A stretch of 7,789 bases of DNA, taken from positions 1 to 7,789 of the forward strand of contig JASGMO010000026.1 of the NCBI GenBank assembly GCA_030156465.1, in the 5' to 3' direction. The notes under the pieces were generated by a model, which was given only the letters and a program-made list of their open reading frames with translations, did not search any database and was not told the DNA's origin. The DNA comes from Patescibacteria group bacterium. Lineage in GTDB: Bacteria; Patescibacteriota; Minisyncoccia; Minisyncoccales; Minisyncoccaceae. Position 1 is the stretch's first letter. The number at the start of each line of letters is the position of its first letter. Positions 6,525 through 7,789 of this stretch are shown in pieces. The translations under genes were made by a program, and so were the position numbers.

Positions 6525-7699
6525 TTCCAAACGAAAAAGCAGAACAAAAAGATTCTTTTTGTTATAAAGAGAAACCCAAAAAGAATAAAAATCCTTTAAT
6601 TTTTATTTCTCTTTTGGTTGTCGTTGCTTTGCTAGGAGTTTTCTTTTTCCTTCCGGGAAAAGCAGAGGTTAGTATATATCCTAATACAGAAGATATTTCA
6701 GTTACTTCTTTAATAAAAGTAGATGTGTCAGAAGCATTAATTGATTTTGATAATTTAGTTTTACCCGGTGTTGTATTTTCTGACGCTAAAGAAGTAACAG
6801 CTAGCTATATATCAACTGGAACTGATTCAAAAACAAAAAGAGCTACTGGAGTGATAAGAGTTTATAATAAAATAAGTCCCGCTAAAAACCAATCATTAAT
6901 TAAGAATACAAGATTTTTATCTGTTCCAGGAGAGTTAATTTATAAGGCTGACGAAGCATTTACTATTCCTGCTGATGGATATGTTGATATAGCTGTGACT
7001 GCGGACAAAGCGGGAACAGAATATAATATTGAATCAGCAACATTCTCTATACCAGGCCTTGTCGGAACAAGTATTTATTCAAGTATTTATGCTGAAACAA
7101 TTTCTCCATTAGAAGGGGGAGAAGATTCACAAGTTAAAATAGTTACTGTTGGTGATATTTCGTCATCAAAGGAAGACTTTGAAAAAAAATATGGTGAAAT
7201 AGCTAAAGAAGAATTAATAAGCTCTATCCCTGAGAGCTTTATGTATATTCCTGAAAATATATCCGTAACAGTAGAAGATGTATATGCTGATGCTCCAGCT
7301 GGTGCTGAAGTAGAAAAGTTTAGTGTTTCTGGAAAAATTAATACTAAGGTAACCGCTTTTAGGAAAGACGATTTAATTAAAATAGGTGAAAAATTAATTA
7401 ACAATGAAATATTTGATAATGTCAAAATAGTTCCCGATAGTATTTTATGTGAGATTGAAGAATATGAGGTTGTTGAGGGAAAACTTGAATTAAGTATTAT
7501 TTTTACCGCAAAGACATATTCGTTGCCCGAAGAAGAATTGTTAAGAAGTGGTTTGCTAAATAATAACAAAATTCATTCCGCGTCTTTGCTTGAAAACATG
7601 GTAGAGGTAAGTAAAGTTGAAATTAATATCGTTCCATTTTGGAGATCAACATTGCCTTCAAAAGAAGAAAGTGTGGAAATAAAATTAAAGTTTGATTAA
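6500..7699 (+). CDS. Membrane-anchored baseplate-J-like protein
   Basis: This 399-residue protein has a charged, lysine-rich N-terminus (1-31), one transmembrane helix (about 32-52) and a large, probably extracytoplasmic beta-rich region. Residues 115-200 carry a pattern I recognise from baseplate-J-like proteins of CPR bacteria: ATGVIRVYN (115-123), TRFLSVPGELIYK (137-149), then AGTEYNI, FSIPGLVG and YAET. No other phage tail or contractile-system gene is in view, so a tail role is not supported. A cell-envelope or adhesion role is a guess. The ATG lies inside the end of alaS in another frame, so the two genes are probably co-transcribed and translationally linked. The nearest purine run (GAGGGG near 6475) is too far upstream for a normal Shine-Dalgarno site. 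A later in-frame start is unlikely, since it would remove much of the basic N-terminus before the helix. Confidence 0.75.
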   Translation: MPRKIYDIIPNEKAEQKDSFCYKEKPKKNKNPLIFISLLVVVALLGVFFFLPGKAEVSIYPNTEDISVTSLIKVDVSEALIDFDNLVLPGVVFSDAKEVTASYISTGTDSKTKRATGVIRVYNKISPAKNQSLIKNTRFLSVPGELIYKADEAFTIPADGYVDIAVTADKAGTEYNIESATFSIPGLVGTSIYSSIYAETISPLEGGEDSQVKIVTVGDISSSKEDFEKKYGEIAKEELISSIPESFMYIPENISVTVEDVYADAPAGAEVEKFSVSGKINTKVTAFRKDDLIKIGEKLINNEIFDNVKIVPDSILCEIEEYEVVEGKLELSIIFTAKTYSLPEEELLRSGLLNNNKIHSASLLENMVEVSKVEINIVPFWRSTLPSKEESVEIKLKFD

Positions 7700-7703
7700 T
7701 CTC

Positions 7704-7732
7704 TTGACCAAAAGCAAAAGTTTTGCTATTGT
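7704..7732 (+). promoter_or_regulatory. Promoter of the infA-like gene with a palindrome in the spacer
   Basis: TTGACC (7704-7709), a 17-base spacer and TATTGT (7727-7732) form a promoter starting five bases after the baseplate-J-like stop. The predicted start near 7739 leaves a leader of about 9 nt. The -35 context TTGACCAAA is identical to that of alaS. A perfect palindrome, AGCAAAAGTTTTGCT (7713-7727), fills most of the spacer and could be an operator. It could also be a weak hairpin ending the upstream transcript, but its loop is small and no long T-run follows. Confidence 0.6.
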
Positions 7733-7747
7733 TCTAGTATCTTTTAC

Positions 7748-7789
7748 ATGAATAAAAAAGAAGACAAGATAAAAAAGAATGGAGTTGTG
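7748..7789 (+). CDS. infA: Partial gene, probable translation initiation factor IF-1
   Basis: Only 14 codons are inside the window (MNKKEDKIKKNGVV), and the gene continues beyond the end. KED-x-I-x3-G-x-V matches the start of bacterial IF-1 (for example KEDNIEMQGTV). IF-1 is a small OB-fold protein that binds the 30S A site during initiation. The start has no Shine-Dalgarno site and a leader of only about 9 nt. With so few residues this is a resemblance, not a firm assignment. The rest of the gene, and a ribosomal protein gene such as rpmJ or rpsM after it, would settle it. Confidence 0.5.
   Translation, partial: MNKKEDKIKKNGVV

Noticed and set aside
6134..6547. 137-codon frame on the minus strand across the end of alaS
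   Set aside because: It is antisense to the conserved editing domain of alaS and has no recognisable motif or plausible start context. The minus-strand frame 7087-7569 opposite the baseplate-J-like gene is rejected for the same reason.

Overview
The window looks like a piece of a Patescibacteria (CPR) genome. The 16S rRNA is short (about 1,470 nt) and carries CPR-like departures from bacterial consensus: GCAGTAGCGG in the 530 loop, and AATAGACGG where most bacteria have AATTGACGG. Protein genes are mostly AT-rich. Two of them, a compact alanyl-tRNA synthetase and a membrane-anchored baseplate-J-like protein, are types I associate with this radiation. I cannot place the organism below phylum level.

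Layout, all on the + strand. tRNA-Thr(UGU) is followed by a near-consensus promoter and the 16S gene. The 16S is enclosed by a 30-position pre-16S processing stem. Immediately after the 3' arm of that stem, inside the rRNA operon, starts a class I SAM-dependent methyltransferase gene. Its stop codon lies within the next gene, tRNA-Ile(GAU), which is followed by tRNA-Ala(UGC). No 23S rRNA follows. Instead there are about 620 bases with repeats, hairpins and a doubtful broken ORF (2564-3186). Then come pyrE with its own terminator, an MscS-type TM-helix membrane protein with its own promoter and terminator, alaS overlapping the baseplate-J-like gene by 25 nt, and the first 14 codons of a gene that resembles infA (IF-1).

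The most notable signal concerns translation initiation. The 16S 3' end keeps helix 45 and GGATCA, but the anti-Shine-Dalgarno CCTCC is missing and a T-rich tail takes its place. Consistent with this, the methyltransferase, MscS-like, alaS and IF-1-like genes lack Shine-Dalgarno sites. The alaS promoter is placed so that its mRNA should start at or within 1-2 nt of the ATG. pyrE is the exception: it has a textbook AGGAGGG and much GC-richer codons, which suggests recent acquisition from a donor that uses Shine-Dalgarno sites.

The second notable signal is the methyltransferase in the rRNA spacer. Its ends coincide with RNA-processing sites: the RNase III-type stem at the start and the RNase P site at the tRNA-Ile 5' end. 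Its translation must therefore compete with rRNA and tRNA maturation.
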